This document shows, piece by piece, positions 22,591-34,971 of a stretch of DNA of 64,000 nucleotides; within the stretch, counting starts at the first letter, position 1, and every line of letters starts with the position of its first letter. The translations under genes and the position numbers were made by a program. The DNA lies in NCBI GenBank assembly GCA_029582165.1, contig CM055889.1, positions 15,804,841 through 15,868,840 of the forward strand, written 5' to 3'. Source of the stretch: Portulaca oleracea (Eukaryota; Streptophyta; Magnoliopsida; Caryophyllales; Portulacaceae). Below the pieces are notes generated by a model. That model did not search any database. It was not told the origin of the DNA and worked only from the letters and a program-made list of their open reading frames with translations.

Positions 22591-23486
22591 GTCTGAAAAT
22601 GGCATGACTTGCTTATAATCATCACACTCTCTTCTTCTTCTGGACATGAGGGAATCACAAAAGATCATGATCGACATGAAGTGATCTTTTCATCATAAAT
22701 TTGTAATGTTAACTTATGAGGTCCTTTACTGCTAACCAAGCTTAAATTATTAAAACATTGCCCACATGGTCCATTCCCGTGATAAAAATGAGGCCATGAG
22801 GGGATCACTGATGATGACGACGATACTCAAGAAGCGTTGTTCTCCCAGTGAACTTGAATCCCCGGTTTGTTTGACATTTCATGCAATTGTGGGGGGGGGG
22901 GGGATACTGAAAACTCAAAGTGCAAACTTCATTTGTTCTGCAACCATTTATATTAATTAGTTGCATATTTGCATGGTTGTGGCGATTTCTGGCCCAGAGT
23001 CTTAAGATCGAGTTAGATATCTGAGTTAAATTTGCGGGCGTTATTAGTTTCGGAGCTTAAAGAGTAATTGCTCCCAGGTACCACTTCACTTCTTGTCAAT
23101 GAGCTGTGCTTTGTGCATGACGAACCCCACTTGTATGATGAAAGTTTGGGAGAAAAGACAGAATCAAAAGAGGGTTTGTTATTGACAGTGATGACTCATT
23201 GTTTCTGGCCTTGATCAACCCCTGGATTCTATAATGAGGTTAGTTTAATTATGTCATAAACTCTTACTGTATTTTCAGGTTTTTTTTTTGGGTTTAAGAA
23301 AAAATTAATTCCCTCTTGCCTTTATCTCCTGCCTGTACTCCCCTCAACCACATGTAAAAGATAATTAGTATAGCCTGAAAAGCCAGATAAAAAGCTGATG
23401 GCCAGATAGAGGTCCTGCCCCCAGCATGGGTCTTCTCTCCCATTATTGCCCTCTTTGTACTTGGAAGAGTACTACAGAGAATAAAA

Positions 23487-23648
23487 TCAGCACAATATTT
23501 CCTGTAAAACAAAAAAAATAATAAAAATCAGCAGAATTTTTCCTGTAAAACCAAAAAAAAAATGAGCAGAATATTTCCTATAAAACAAAAGAAAAATCAG
23601 CTTCCTGTAAAACAAACAAAAAAATGAACAGAAATATTTCTTGTAATA
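23487..23648. repeat. Imperfect tandem repeat, about 35-bp unit
   Basis: Four to five copies of a unit resembling ATCAGCAGAATTTTTCCTGT followed by AAAAC and an A-rich run. Copy lengths vary in the A run. No coding sense. Confidence 0.7.
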
Positions 23649-24161
23649 CTAGTCCCTCCATCCACCCTCTACTTGAACGGGCATGATACGAGTGGTGAAG
23701 TCGAAAGGGATAATATCCTCGGTTGAACAACTAGAGACATTGTCTATTTATGGTATTTTTTGTTTGTACGATTAGCCAAGTAGCTACTATCCCCATCTTT
23801 AAAAAGCTCCCCACCAAGGTTCATTGTCTTGATGGGGAGTAAAAAGTTTCCTATAGGTGGAAGTTGTGAGGTGAGAAGGTCGAGAGCATTGTCATGGCGG
23901 TTTAGTGCGTCACTCTGTGCTCAGTAATCTTATTGGTGGTTTCACCTGAGATATAGAACCGGCCGGCCAAATATACCCGGTTTTAAAAAAAATAGATGAA
24001 TCCCATAGTTGTAAATGAAAGTGTCAATCTTTGATAGAGCACTACCATGTCTCTGTCTTAAACGAGCCTGTCCTTTTGGGCATTTGGCCGACTACACACC
24101 TGCATTTGACTATACTTACCTGCATCCAACTGTACTCGGTTGCACTTGCATGCGCTCAACT

Positions 24162-24310
24162 ACGAGTAGGCCTGGGTAATGGGTCGGGTACTCAATGGGC
24201 CCTGGCGAATGGGTATGAAAAACTGGGCTCAGCCCGTTTAAATAAGTAAATGGGGCGGGCATAAACGGGCCCTGCCTGTTTAAGTTTGTTTGCGGGCCCC
24301 CGCGGACTTC
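24162..24310. mobile_element. Possible hAT-type end fragment
   Basis: AGTAGGCCTGGGTAATGGGT followed by repeated CGGG/GGGC motifs resembles the subterminal structure of the hAT elements at 26727 and 52065. No second end or target duplication was found, so this is a weak call. Confidence 0.3.
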
Positions 24311-24972
24311 TAGCAGGTCAGTTAGATTGAGTCTACGAGTCTACGAACGATACCTTTCATAAATATCCTTTAGAAAATTAGGCCCATACACGTTACTACT
24401 TTTACCTTTACCCTATCCAGTCTCTGTTACATTGACACTAGCAGACACCCAACACGTAACACGTTCCAAGGTTGATATGAAAGGAAAGTTCCTCTTTGCA
24501 ATCGCAACGATAAGGGTCCGGCCACGCCAAACAGGCGGTTTGGTGGTTGGAAATTGTTTGGCTTCTCCCAACGAACAAGCCAATGTGGTAATGTCGTCAA
24601 TAAAATCAAAGCATTCATGAAATTTCTGATTCACTCTCCAAATGTAAAATCTTACAGTTTTGGCATTGTCTGCTTTTATTATTGTAGAAGGCAGGACCAG
24701 CAAAGAAAGGCAAAGACTGGCTGTGATTAGCTGGTCCCTCTTCAGTCTAACCTCACTTGTGCCAATTCTTCCCAGTTTGTTTGTTTTTTTTTTTTTTTTT
24801 TTTTTGGCCTCTTTTTATGGTGAACCACATAACATTGTTTTCTGACATTCAGCAACTCCGAAAATTTAATTCCAAACTGTTTCAACTCCCTCCTCAACTC
24901 CTCCCAACTCCAGGAAGAATATCTATCTATCTGTTCAATTCTCCTCCTCACATATCAGCATAACGTCGACTA

Positions 24973-25181
24973 CCTCCGCCCCTAAATAAGTGTCAGTTTA
25001 ACTATGCTTTGATCGTTGATTACTCAGAAATTACAATGAGTTACAATATAAAATTAACACCATTGTAATTTTCATTACAATATCTTTCCATCAGCGGTGA
25101 TTTCATATTATAACTCATTGTAATTTGTAAGTAATAAACGGTCAAAGAATAGTCAAATTGACATTTATTTAGGGACAAAGG
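24973..25181. mobile_element. Stowaway-like MITE (209 bp)
   Basis: The left end CCTCCGCCCCTAAATAAGTG and right end ATTTATTTAGGGACAAAGG are inverted, flanked by TA (24971-24972, 25182-25183). The inverted arms extend about 70 bp, with GATCGTTGATTACT and ATTACAATGAGTTA mirrored, so the element folds into a long hairpin. This is the Tc1/mariner Stowaway signature. Confidence 0.82.
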
Positions 25182-25183
25182 TA

Positions 25184-26718
25184 GTAATTTTTCTCCTTCA
25201 TTATTGCCTCTCTGCTTTTTTCTCTCCCAAAGTCTTCCTTCAATTATGCCATATTGTCCCCTTCACCTCTCTGGTGTTGGGAATTTAATTGTCTGGGGTA
25301 TGGCATGGCATTTTTTTGTGTGTTTGTACTCTGCAGCATGTGTACTTGTACTTAATTCAAAACTTCATTCAATGTCACTGAAATCATCATAAATTCTTTC
25401 CCCCCTCTACTTTTTCTAGTTTAATTTGTTGGAGAGTAAATAAATCCATAAGCACTGAATACAAGATAAGGTGGTAATTGCTCGGAAACTGTAAATGTAA
25501 TATTTGGATGAGGTTTTCCCTCCGCAAATGCTCATACTTTTGCAGATTGAAAAACAGGCAATATACTCGAGAATGTCTCTTGTTGGTACCAAACTAAGGG
25601 ACAACTTTGCAAAATGATGCAAGTTTGCTTTCAATCTCGCATCAGAATCTACAAAACTAACAGTTAGGCAGCAAAAATGTGTTAACTTTTTGAAAATTTG
25701 GTAAGTAACTGGCCACATGAAATTCATATTTCATGGTAATATCTTATGTGGGGGTAGAAATGCGATAATGTGAATTGAACCTCTGCCTTTTTTCAAAGAT
25801 AGGGACAACTATCAATAGAGATCAGTGATATAAACTTGTCATCGATGAATGATGATTACTGTTGTAAACGCTCGAGAATTGATGATTAGTTTTTTTTCCT
25901 ACTCGAGAATTGACATTTTGAAGTTAGAAATGTTTATAGTTGGATGTGTTGAGATGCATTGAATTGATGAAGTGAATGGGAAAGATGTTAGTGATGTGGG
26001 GAAGACATGTTGGGTTTCAAGTTTCAAGTGTAGTGTGAAGGAAATGCAGAGAGAAGTATAGTTGTCGGCTTAAATTGTCCATTACTGAATAATATGGGTG
26101 GACAAAACTAATGAAATGTGCCAAAATTAGGATTCAACTGTCTCTTTCCTCTTCCATATGCTGTCCCATTCCTACAAATTCATGTCCCATTCTATACATC
26201 ATAAAGTATGGGATCAACGGGTTAAACACAAAAGTAAAGGCTTAGTTTTGGAATTGAAAATGAAAATGACCCATGATAAACAATTCAATATAGAATACTG
26301 ACTTTTGTTTTTGATGAGCTTTTAAATCAAAAAATTTGTTAAGGGTACACAACATTTTTGGAAAATTATTTATGGGAGACAACTTTTTATCACATATAAA
26401 AAAAAGTAAACACTCTTGGGAAATAATTTACAAGGCATAATTCCGAGAAGGGTGCGTTTGGTTGATCAAAAACCTAGTGGAAATGGTTAATTTTCCTAGT
26501 TTTATTGAATGCAAGCTCCCTCTAATTACTCTTGAATGCAAGCTCCCTCTAATTACTCTCTCAATCCAATCTTCCCCTCATAATTCATAGTCTCTCTCTG
26601 TGTCTCATCTTCTTTTCCTCTTCCATCTCTATCGTAGCAAGATCAAGTTGAAACCCTAGTTTCCGTAATCAAATAATCAATGAAGATCATAGCAAGACCA
26701 AGTGAAATTCATGCTTGA
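25184..26718. other. Intergenic, no gene recognised
   Basis: Mixed AT-rich sequence. A 28-bp tandem duplication containing GAATGCAAGCTCCCTCTAAT lies near 26506-26561. No coding region supported. Confidence 0.5.
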
Positions 26719-26726
26719 GTTGTAAA

Positions 26727-27309
26727 TAGGGGTGGAAATGAGCCAAGCCGACTCGTGAGCCTTCGTAAGCCGGCTCGCGCGGGAAGCTCGTATTGCTCGG
26801 CTCGAGATCTCGTGAATTAAACAAGTCAAGCCAAGCCACGAGTAACTCGGATCGTTACGCTAATAAGCTCGGCAAGCCTAATAAGCTCGTGTTTGTATTC
26901 AAATATTACATTTAATAGGTTCTTTTAAAAGTTAGCTTACATATATTTAAATATTTTATCAAAAAGGTGAATTAAATAGTTAAAAACATTAAAAAACCCT
27001 AGAAAGAGGACAAACAATCACGCAATATTGCATTAAACTATGAGCACTATATATTGCCACAACCAAAAAAACATTAACCATCATCAAGTCCTCATATTCA
27101 AATTAATTTCACTTTGCAAAATATTTAGTATTTAATTTATGAATGATTATTATTCTGTCATAAGGATCAAGCCACAAACCAAGCCAAGTCTGAGCCGAAC
27201 ATATTCAAGCTTGGCAAGTCTTAAGCCAAGCTCAAGCTCACCCAAAAGGTGACAAGCCAAGCCTCAAGCCTTATCAGCTCGGACTCGGCTTGACTCATTT
27301 CCACCCCTA
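26727..27309. mobile_element. hAT-type non-autonomous element (583 bp)
   Basis: Inverted ends TAGGGGTGGAAATGAGCCAA and the reverse of TTGACTCATTTCCACCCCTA, with exact 8-bp duplications GTTGTAAA (26719-26726, 27310-27317). Subterminal regions hold repeated CGGCTCG/AAGCC motifs, and the middle is AT-rich. No transposase frame, so it depends on an autonomous relative. Confidence 0.88.
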
Positions 27310-27617
27310 GTTGTAAAGTTGAAGTCAAAAGAGTTAGTAAGTGATTTATTTATTTATTGATTCGTTAACTGCAATTTTTTTAAAAAATTCATGTTACTCG
27401 ATAGCATTCCAAAGTGGCAAAATGGTAAAGAGGAAGGATAAAATGACAGACAAACTCCAAATCCGGTTTACTATTTGTCGCCCCCTTACTATTGTCACCC
27501 ACTTTTTCATAATAATTTTCAATATCACCCTTAATCCTCACAATTTCACTCTCTAACTTCTCTCTAGTTTCTCTCTCTAGAAAATGCTCTCAAACAAACA
27601 TCAACGACCGCCAACAC

Positions 27618-27618
27618 C

Positions 27619-27687
<69 letters not shown>

Positions 27688-27813
27688 GTAATAATAATTA
27701 CAAAATTTTATTAAAAACATTCGACGAAAAATACCCAGCACATGGTTGCCGCACGCAAAATGCGGCGACCCTGCGACAATAATTGTATTGGAGTCACGAT
27801 TGATGTGCGGCGC
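27618..27813. repeat. Left arm of inverted-repeat element
   Basis: An (AAC)n/(AAT)n run is followed by ACAAAATTTTATT, TTCGACGAAAAATACCCAGC and GCCGCACGCAAAATGCGGC. The right arm at 31046-31190 carries the same blocks in inverted order. The two arms look like one palindromic element opened by the LTR-like block between them. Confidence 0.7.
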
Positions 27814-29776
27814 TGTAAGAATACCGCTCCTAATAGGGGTCAGAGGTCAATCTCAACCTAATTAAGGTTGAGAAAGGTAAAAAGAGAACTTGGAAACTAA
27901 TTTCCAAAATTTTCTAAGGAGAATCTGGCAGAGTTCCCTCTGTAATATGGACGTTTCCCAAGCTTAAAGCCTTACAGCCCTGTAATAGACAAACTAAACC
28001 AAAATAGAACTCAACGGCCACACGCTCGGAGTACAATCTAAATGCATAAAACAATCCAAACATTCCAAAAATGTGTACAACAGAATTCGAATTACAAAAC
28101 AATTACTCTCTAAATACATGAACAACTAGAATTACTTCAATCTCTAAATAATCGGTCAGCTTCTCATCTTCATATTGACCTGTAAAGGGGAGGGACAGAG
28201 GAGTATAAGCAAACCATGGCTCAGTAGGTAACCTGTACCCTGGAACAACCATCAAGATTCAAGCCACGTAATATAGGAGTCAGCTTAATTCAGTAATCAC
28301 CCAAGTACAATAAAAATATAGAAGCATCTCTTGGTCACTTCATAACTCATCAAGTAGGCAACTAGGTATAGGGTTTCCATTCAAAGGTCTACATGTCTCA
28401 TATGGAGTAATTATGCAATACAAGTCAACTAAAGGGTAGGGGGATAATCTTCTTAGTCATAAAACGGTCAGGAAGCCATCAAATACATCTCAAGCACTCT
28501 AGTATTCCAATAGGCCACATCCAACTCAATAATAGATCCTCCTAACAGTGTACGATCCCTTAAGTAATTCACACATTTCATTTAGGAACCAAAGTAACCA
28601 ATCAGAACAAGATCCACAGGCAATGTACGAATCTAATTATAGGACACACTCAAAGGGTTCAAATATCACACATATAAATCATTAAAAACAAAATAAGTTC
28701 TTCATTTAAATCACGACACTTTTTTGAAACTTAGTTTGGACATATTCAGGCACAATTCACAAATTTAGTAATCCTTAAGTAACATATAATTCATATTTCA
28801 AAATCTTTCAAAACCATTCTAAATAAGAACATAACGCCTTCAGTATTTAAAGAGTAACTTACACCTTCAAAATACATATTAAAGTTATTCAAATTGCCCT
28901 TTCCATCCATTCATAACTATAATATATAACTGTTTCCAATGAATCAACGGTTTAACATACTCTTTCCTTCTTTCCATTGTACGAAATTATCGATACCATG
29001 GGCGTAGGGTACTTTCAGCACTTTTCAGTCGGGGTCGGTTCCCCCTTAAGACAGTTAGTCTAACTTCCCGAGAAATTCTAACATCAATGAACTTTATATA
29101 CCTAGCCGATTTGGTTCCCCTTTACAGGTGGTAGCCCGACTTTCCAATTAGTCCACAGTACCTAGTGCAATACACCCTCGTAAATCGCATAACAATTCCA
29201 TACCATACACTTCTTATCCAAATAGCTTGCCAAATCGTATATAAATGTATATAAAGTAAGAATATACCTTTCATTTGAATCAAAACCGATTCAATTGATC
29301 ATTTTCCCACCTTTTCTCATTCAAGAAGCCAAAACCCTATAAATAAGTCCATAAACCTTCAAAATAGTCAATTATCACTTAGAAATCACACATCCGTCTT
29401 AAAGCATACATAAGTATCAAAATCCCAACCATTTCTTAGAGTAGTGCTTCGAAGAATCATTTAAAACTCAAGTACACAAATAGATACACATAAAACACCT
29501 TTCAGGTTCACATAAACACCAATTAATTGGGAAAAGTATACACACGGGGACTTAAATGCAAATATAACGACCAACAATTGACTTAAGTGCTTTCACTCTT
29601 GACTCGGGCGTAAATACAACACTATAGATAACCAACAACCTAACCACAAACATAAACTTTCATTCTTTTTACCACTATAGCTAATCCAAGATCCATATAT
29701 ATATATTTTTCCGCATAATAACCAAGTTAACGTCATTTTAAACATAACTCATCCACATCCAACCCAATGTGCACAG

Positions 29777-29891
<115 letters not shown>

Positions 29892-30608
29892 GGTCAATAA
29901 GGCCGTAAATTAGGTATTATCGACATATATCACAATGTAAGTAACAAATAAAACAATTAAACAACCCTCCATACTATTATTTATTCAACCCAAAACATTC
30001 TAATTTCACAATTCAACCCGAGTTCCATCCTCACATACACCGTCCTAAACAAACCTCGACACTCAATGTCCAACCCAAATACCATCCAACTTCCAACTTG
30101 GTTACAATATATCAATCCAACTATTACAACACAATTAATAATTCCAGGCATAAATTCGGTATTCAAAATCTATTAACTAAACCTGAAACTTAATAGTTAT
30201 TAAGAGAGGACAGAGATTAACCACTTGATTCGATTAATCTCAGACTCAACATCTCAATATCGGGCTTGAATTGTGCGACCCATCCGAAACAGAGCGGGGT
30301 TTCGTCCTTGCCTCACGTGCTAATAGACCCCGAAGCACCGGGAGTCACCGTCGCACAATCGTTTTAGACTTACAAGCAGCACTGCGCCCTTCGCCGTCGT
30401 CAAACAAGCGGCGCTGCCTCCATCGCTGTACCGCCCTCTCCTGTCACTATTTTCTCATTGGTCACCAAAACCGGCAACTACCGCCAACGAGTGAACGGCC
30501 ACCGCCATCGCGCCTTTGTTCTCCCCCTCACCGCCATCTCTCTCTCTCTTTCTTTCTCTCTACGCGGCCGCTGGCGACTGGCAGCCAAGTGGCGCCGCCA
30601 CCACCGCC

Positions 30609-30610
<2 letters not shown>

Positions 30611-30662
<52 letters not shown>
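30611..30662. repeat. (CT)n microsatellite
   Basis: About 25 CT units, responsible for low-complexity (SL)n and (RE)n frames on both strands. Confidence 0.95.
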
Positions 30663-30664
<2 letters not shown>

Positions 30665-31045
30665 GCTCTCTGTGCGTGCTTTCTCCCATGGGAAGCAGGG
30701 GCTTGCCCCCTCCTTTTTTTTCCTTTTGTGTGCAACCCCAAATGAGAGAGAAAGGGAGTTACTCCCTTTTACTTATTAATTGTATCCCAATCCAAATAAT
30801 AACCCCCTTCTCTTTTTCCCTTCCTTTATCAATCTATAACCTAATTACCAAATAATATAACAAGTCGAATCTTCTAATAAAACTCTAATTTTAATAAATA
30901 AATAAATTAATTAATATCCACATAATATAGAAATACAACAATTAATCTCATAAATAAATAACTAACCCAAATTAGACCCTTAACCAAAGTAATTAGTCTT
31001 AATAAAACTAAGTAATTAGTCTTAATAAAACTCCCGGATCTTACA

Positions 31046-31132
31046 ACGCCGCGGTGGCGCCGCATTTTGCGTGCGGCAACCGTGTCTGCTGGGTTTTTTT
31101 TCGTCGAATTTTTTTAAATAAAATTTTGTAAA

Positions 31133-31190
<58 letters not shown>
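31046..31190. repeat. Right arm of inverted-repeat element
   Basis: GCCGCATTTTGCGTGCGGC, TCTGCTGGG, TTCGTCGAA and AATAAAATTTTGTAA, then (ATT)n: the mirror of 27618-27813. The RPA1-like relic begins about 300 bases further on. Confidence 0.7.
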
Positions 31191-31191
<1 letters not shown>

Positions 31192-31479
31192 GGCTTCAAC
31201 TCGTGCGATACACGGAGGGAACTCAATTAGTTACTTTTGAAATTTTATAAAAGTCATGGATAAGTAACTGTCCATAATAAACCAAACGAAATATTAATGA
31301 AATTATTACATGGAAAACATAATGATAAATTGTTCCGACAAAACATGTAATTTAGTAATAGAAAATTTCCTAAAATGACAATGAATGTCGACCACGACAG
31401 CTTGCATGATGCATCATCCTTCTTTATGTTGACCTGCAATTTTAAATTATCGTATAAGTAGTGGTAAAATTTTATGAAA

Positions 31480-33136
31480 CAAACTATACATATGAAAGTG
31501 CAAGTGTGAAAGGTGTGTACCCTTTGTATCGAGAGGCGTTGCGCATGTGAATAAGTTCTTCATCCCAATCCTCAGAACATGGGACGATAAGCCGAAATGG
31601 ACTACGCAACACATCATTCGTGACCTTCCCATCGGGACCTGAAGGATATATGATGAACCACCTTTGGCTTGTTGTGCTGTTGCTGATGCAAATCTATATA
31701 AGTCGCTATGGTTAGATCCGGTTCGGGCTGTACGGAACAATAGTAAACAAATTAGGTAATTATTAATAGGGATGGTGTTAAAGTTTTATAAGAACTGTAA
31801 TTCATGCTATAACCTGTGCGGTATAAGCATCCAATTCTTGTTTGTTACTGTGCAACAATATTTGTGCACCTTCATGGAAAACAGTGAATGATTTGGTGCC
31901 ATTACAATCTCGCAATGTGACTACGAAGATAAATTTTCAGAAGAAAGAAATGAGTTAGGAAATAATATTTGTGGTGGATAATAGGTTTTGTGTGTAATTA
32001 AAATATGTAATCACAACGAAAAATGGTGGATGAATTGATAGCGTAAAGGTTACCGTTTCATAGTCGAGTTAGGATCAGAACATGTACAGAACGACACATC
32101 ATCTTCCAACTGCAGTTCCCATAATGGGGATTCGCACGTGCTGACACGACATTTGCACACAGTGCAAGCATCGTATGTCATATGATCTATAAATGCAAAC
32201 GAAAGAATACGATAGTATTTAACCTGCAAACCACGAAATAGTACATTGTTAGTGCGGGTATACTTAGAGTTAACCACATAATGGATCATAAATGTTATTG
32301 ACGAAAATACATACATCTGTCGCAGATATAAACCCCGGAAGTGGAATACTTCGAGCGGAGTAAAATATTTGCAAGTCAGCTATGTGCACGGCTTATAACG
32401 CATCCACTTGAGGCATCGTTCGATAATGAATAACTCAGACCTAACATACGAGATGGTTAGAATTATAAAATGAAGAACTTTCGAATATTGAACAATTAAG
32501 TAAAAGAATGGTTAATGTACCATGATTCCAAGGCATCCGTTTTTGGAATGCTAGGAGCAATCATCAACAAACTACGAGGTAGGGTGGTCAACGACGTTGA
32601 TCCTGAGATAACTGGGGAAACATGATACATTGAGTTAATAATTATTGCGTAAGAGAGTGGGGTAGGAAATGAAAGTAGGATGTGACATTACCCTGATAAG
32701 AGTCAACTTTGACTCTTGAAGCAAGTAGTACATTGTCTCTGTCGAGATCTTCATGGAGTCTACTGCTCTCAATTTCTGCGAAATCTCCAAATTGTGTAAC
32801 CAACAAAAGATGCATCCTACACATACATACGGAACAATCAACTCCAAGTAATGAGATTATACCAAACGTCAAAACATAAGTAAAACAAATCTATAATTGA
32901 AATAGGTAACGCTTGTCACATAGCAGTAATTGTCGGGGCACAGTCCTGATGAGTATAGGATTAGGGCTCGAGGTTCGCTTGTGAATGACTGTGGGCAGTG
33001 TTGGTTGTGTTGCAGTGACAACAACACCAATAACATCTGCATGAACACAAAAGATGCAAATACGTGGTTAACAGTCAGACACTGACATAAAACATAAAAA
33101 GGAAAAGTGAGAAAAGTATACAATATATATTGTGGA

Positions 33137-33180
<44 letters not shown>

Positions 33181-33235
33181 ATGAAGTCGTTCACATGGTT
33201 GGGGACCTCAATGAAGGGAAGGAATGGAGCGCGGT
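31480..33235 (-). pseudogene. RPA1-like (OB-fold) gene remnant, cut by an LTR
   Basis: Minus-strand exons spell replication protein A large-subunit-like OB folds in the right order. Exon 33235-33179 ends VPNHVNDFI and joins in phase to 33036-32911 (DVIGVVVTATQPTLPTVIHK). 32816-32692 gives VTQFGDFAEIE and LLASRVKVDSYQ, joining in phase to 32602-32521 (STSLTTLPRSLLMIAPSIPK). 32223-32054 holds VKYYRILSFAFIDHMTYDAC with a CxxC, like the RPA1 zinc-ribbon OB fold. About 31926-31814 gives FVVTLRDCNGTKSFTVFHEG. A possible last exon near 31640-31480 reads GPDGKVTNDVLRSPFRLIVP. RPA1-like proteins bind single-stranded DNA; plants have many, some carried by transposons. It looks dead: the 5' part ends at 33235, where a gypsy LTR begins mid-exon, one junction is out of phase, and the cysteine spacing is irregular. 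Confidence 0.75.
33139..33176. repeat. (AT)n microsatellite
   Basis: About 19 AT units, located in the first visible intron of the RPA1-like remnant. Confidence 0.95.
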
Positions 33236-34949
33236 TGTAGACACCGGATTTTGTACCAGGACAAGTGTATAAATCAAGCACAATAAGAAAAGAGGCTAGA
33301 ATGAAAGCAAAGCCAATGGGCCTTACTCAATCAAAAGCTACCAGGCCAACCCACCACAAAAGCCTTCATTTTTCACCCTTTCCACATACATGTGCCCACC
33401 ATTTCGAGTCCCATTTTTTTCCACAAGTCTCGTTGGCCTATTTCTTTTAATGAGAGTAACGTACACATCATAAGCTTTCCAACGTCTTTTGAATTGCCTC
33501 AATCGGAGTCCAGATGAAGAAATTATGGACGTTTGAAGTCCGGACTAGCCAAATAGCAAGGCATGCGGGCATGCAGCCTTGCTTAGCTTCCAGACCCAGA
33601 TACTAGGCCCAAAAACGCGTGTGGCCCAGCAGGAAATAGGATGGCCGCGTGGCCTTCCTTGTGATCACATCCCAGCTCGTCGGTTGCCACGCTGGTAATC
33701 CGTGTGAAATAAAATCAGTGGCCGCGTGGCCTTACACGAGGATTATGAATCTCGCGCCAATTTTTCCCTCCAGACAATCATGATCCCTTGATCTTTGCTG
33801 TTTGACCTTGACCTTTTGACTCGAGGATGGCCATGTGGCCTTGCTATTTGCATGAGGGGCATGATCTTTGTATTATGTCTCCTCTCCTTCCATCCTCATC
33901 AACTCACTCCCCACATATAAATACCCCCCTCATCCTTACTCATTTCATCAACAACTTTCATCACAATCATCTTCTACACCTCTCTATTCTACTATCATCC
34001 ATCCTCTCTACTCTCCCTCAATCACTATCATCCATATTCCTCCATCAACTTCATCTTCCACCACTTTCAAATAGCCTTCATTCCAAGGTATCAATCAAGC
34101 CATGTTCAAGTGTTCACCATAAGAAGTTCGATCTTCCTTCCATCTTATCGAAGTTTAAAGTGAGGTTCGTCTATCTTTTTGTGTATCATTCTATTTGTAC
34201 ATTCGTTTTGTAAAAACCTCCATATCTTAATCTTGCATGTTTGGAATAATAAATTCGTGAAATTCATTAAAGTTCTCCCACTCAATTTCATTTCAAGTTC
34301 GATTTTAGTAGAGTCTATTTTTAAACAGGCGGATTCTCGAATTATTTAATTCTCGAATTCGTAACCTTTCCCTCAGATTCAGAATCCGGGTTCGTAGACC
34401 AGAGTTGTTTTTATTTGTTTTTAGGTTTGTGGATTTCCTTAAATTGGCTGGCGACTCTTTCTGTATTACTTTTTTTTTATTATTAGACACACATGTTTAT
34501 TATATCGGAAAATTTATAAAATGATTTAGATACTGTCATATTCTAATCCGAAGCTAGCTTAAGAGAAAATGCCAAAGAAATAATCATAGGCCACATGGCT
34601 TTTGAATTTTCTAAACATTTTCTATTGGGCCAAAGAAACACAAGGCCCGACAGTGGCAACATCACAAGCCACACGGTAAGTGATGGGCCCTGTTGGCTTG
34701 TGTGTTCTTTTATCAGCCCGGGTTTGAATTGGAATTCGTATTAAATCATTTGTAAATTAATTCGGTATAATTTCAAGTGTGTAGATAATAGAAAAGCAAT
34801 TCGTAAATGAATAAAAGTCTCTCACTTGGAAAACGATTTTCAGAAAATAAAAATATCCTTATTTAAGGATTAAGCAACCTTAGTCGGCTCCTGATCACTA
34901 AGTAGCGCACTTGAGGTGAAAAACGTTGGAGCTTTCGCGGGATCCTACA
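33236..34949 (+). repeat. 5' LTR of gypsy element (1.7 kb)
   Basis: Starts TGTAGACACCGG and ends GGGATCCTACA; TGTAG and CTACA are mirrored. A TATA box (TATAAATA, 33916-33923) precedes a CT-rich leader, giving the LTR promoter. A primer site follows the end. It starts inside an exon of the RPA1-like remnant. The 5 bases before it are GCGGT, but the matching duplication is not in the window. Confidence 0.75.
33916..33923 (+). promoter_or_regulatory. TATA box of the gypsy LTR
   Basis: TATAAATA followed by CCCCCCTC and a CA/CT-rich leader, in the middle of the LTR where U3 should meet R. Confidence 0.6.
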
Positions 34950-34952
34950 GAT

Positions 34953-34971
34953 TGGCGACTCCACTGGGGAC
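34953..34971 (+). other. Gypsy primer-binding site
   Basis: TGGCGACTCCACTGGGGAC lies three bases after the LTR end. TGG-CGAC-TCC is the primer site type of plant Tat/Ogre gypsy elements; I recall it as complementary to a tRNA-Arg, but this should be matched to a tRNA set. Confidence 0.7.

Larger units (their letters stand above)
22599..24972. other. Intergenic DNA with repeats
   Basis: No gene recognised. It contains a run of 12-13 G near 22890, the short imperfect repeat at 23487-23648, and a fragment with hAT-like end character near 24162-24310. Confidence 0.45.

Noticed and set aside
23487..23648. Repeats with similar spacing, considered as a CRISPR-like array
   Set aside because: Plant context, A-rich degenerate units, no unique spacers of constant length; a simple minisatellite.
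30271..30855. Longest open frame in the window (194 codons, plus strand)
   Set aside because: It runs through a (CT)n microsatellite and GC-rich low-complexity sequence, with no domain and overlapping open frames on both strands; it lies in a minus-strand LTR-like block.
31041..31226. Poly-asparagine frame
   Set aside because: Pure (ATT)n microsatellite translation on the minus strand.
33827..34213. 128-codon frame in the gypsy LTR
   Set aside because: Lies over the LTR TATA box and a CA/TC-rich leader; no retroelement or host domain.
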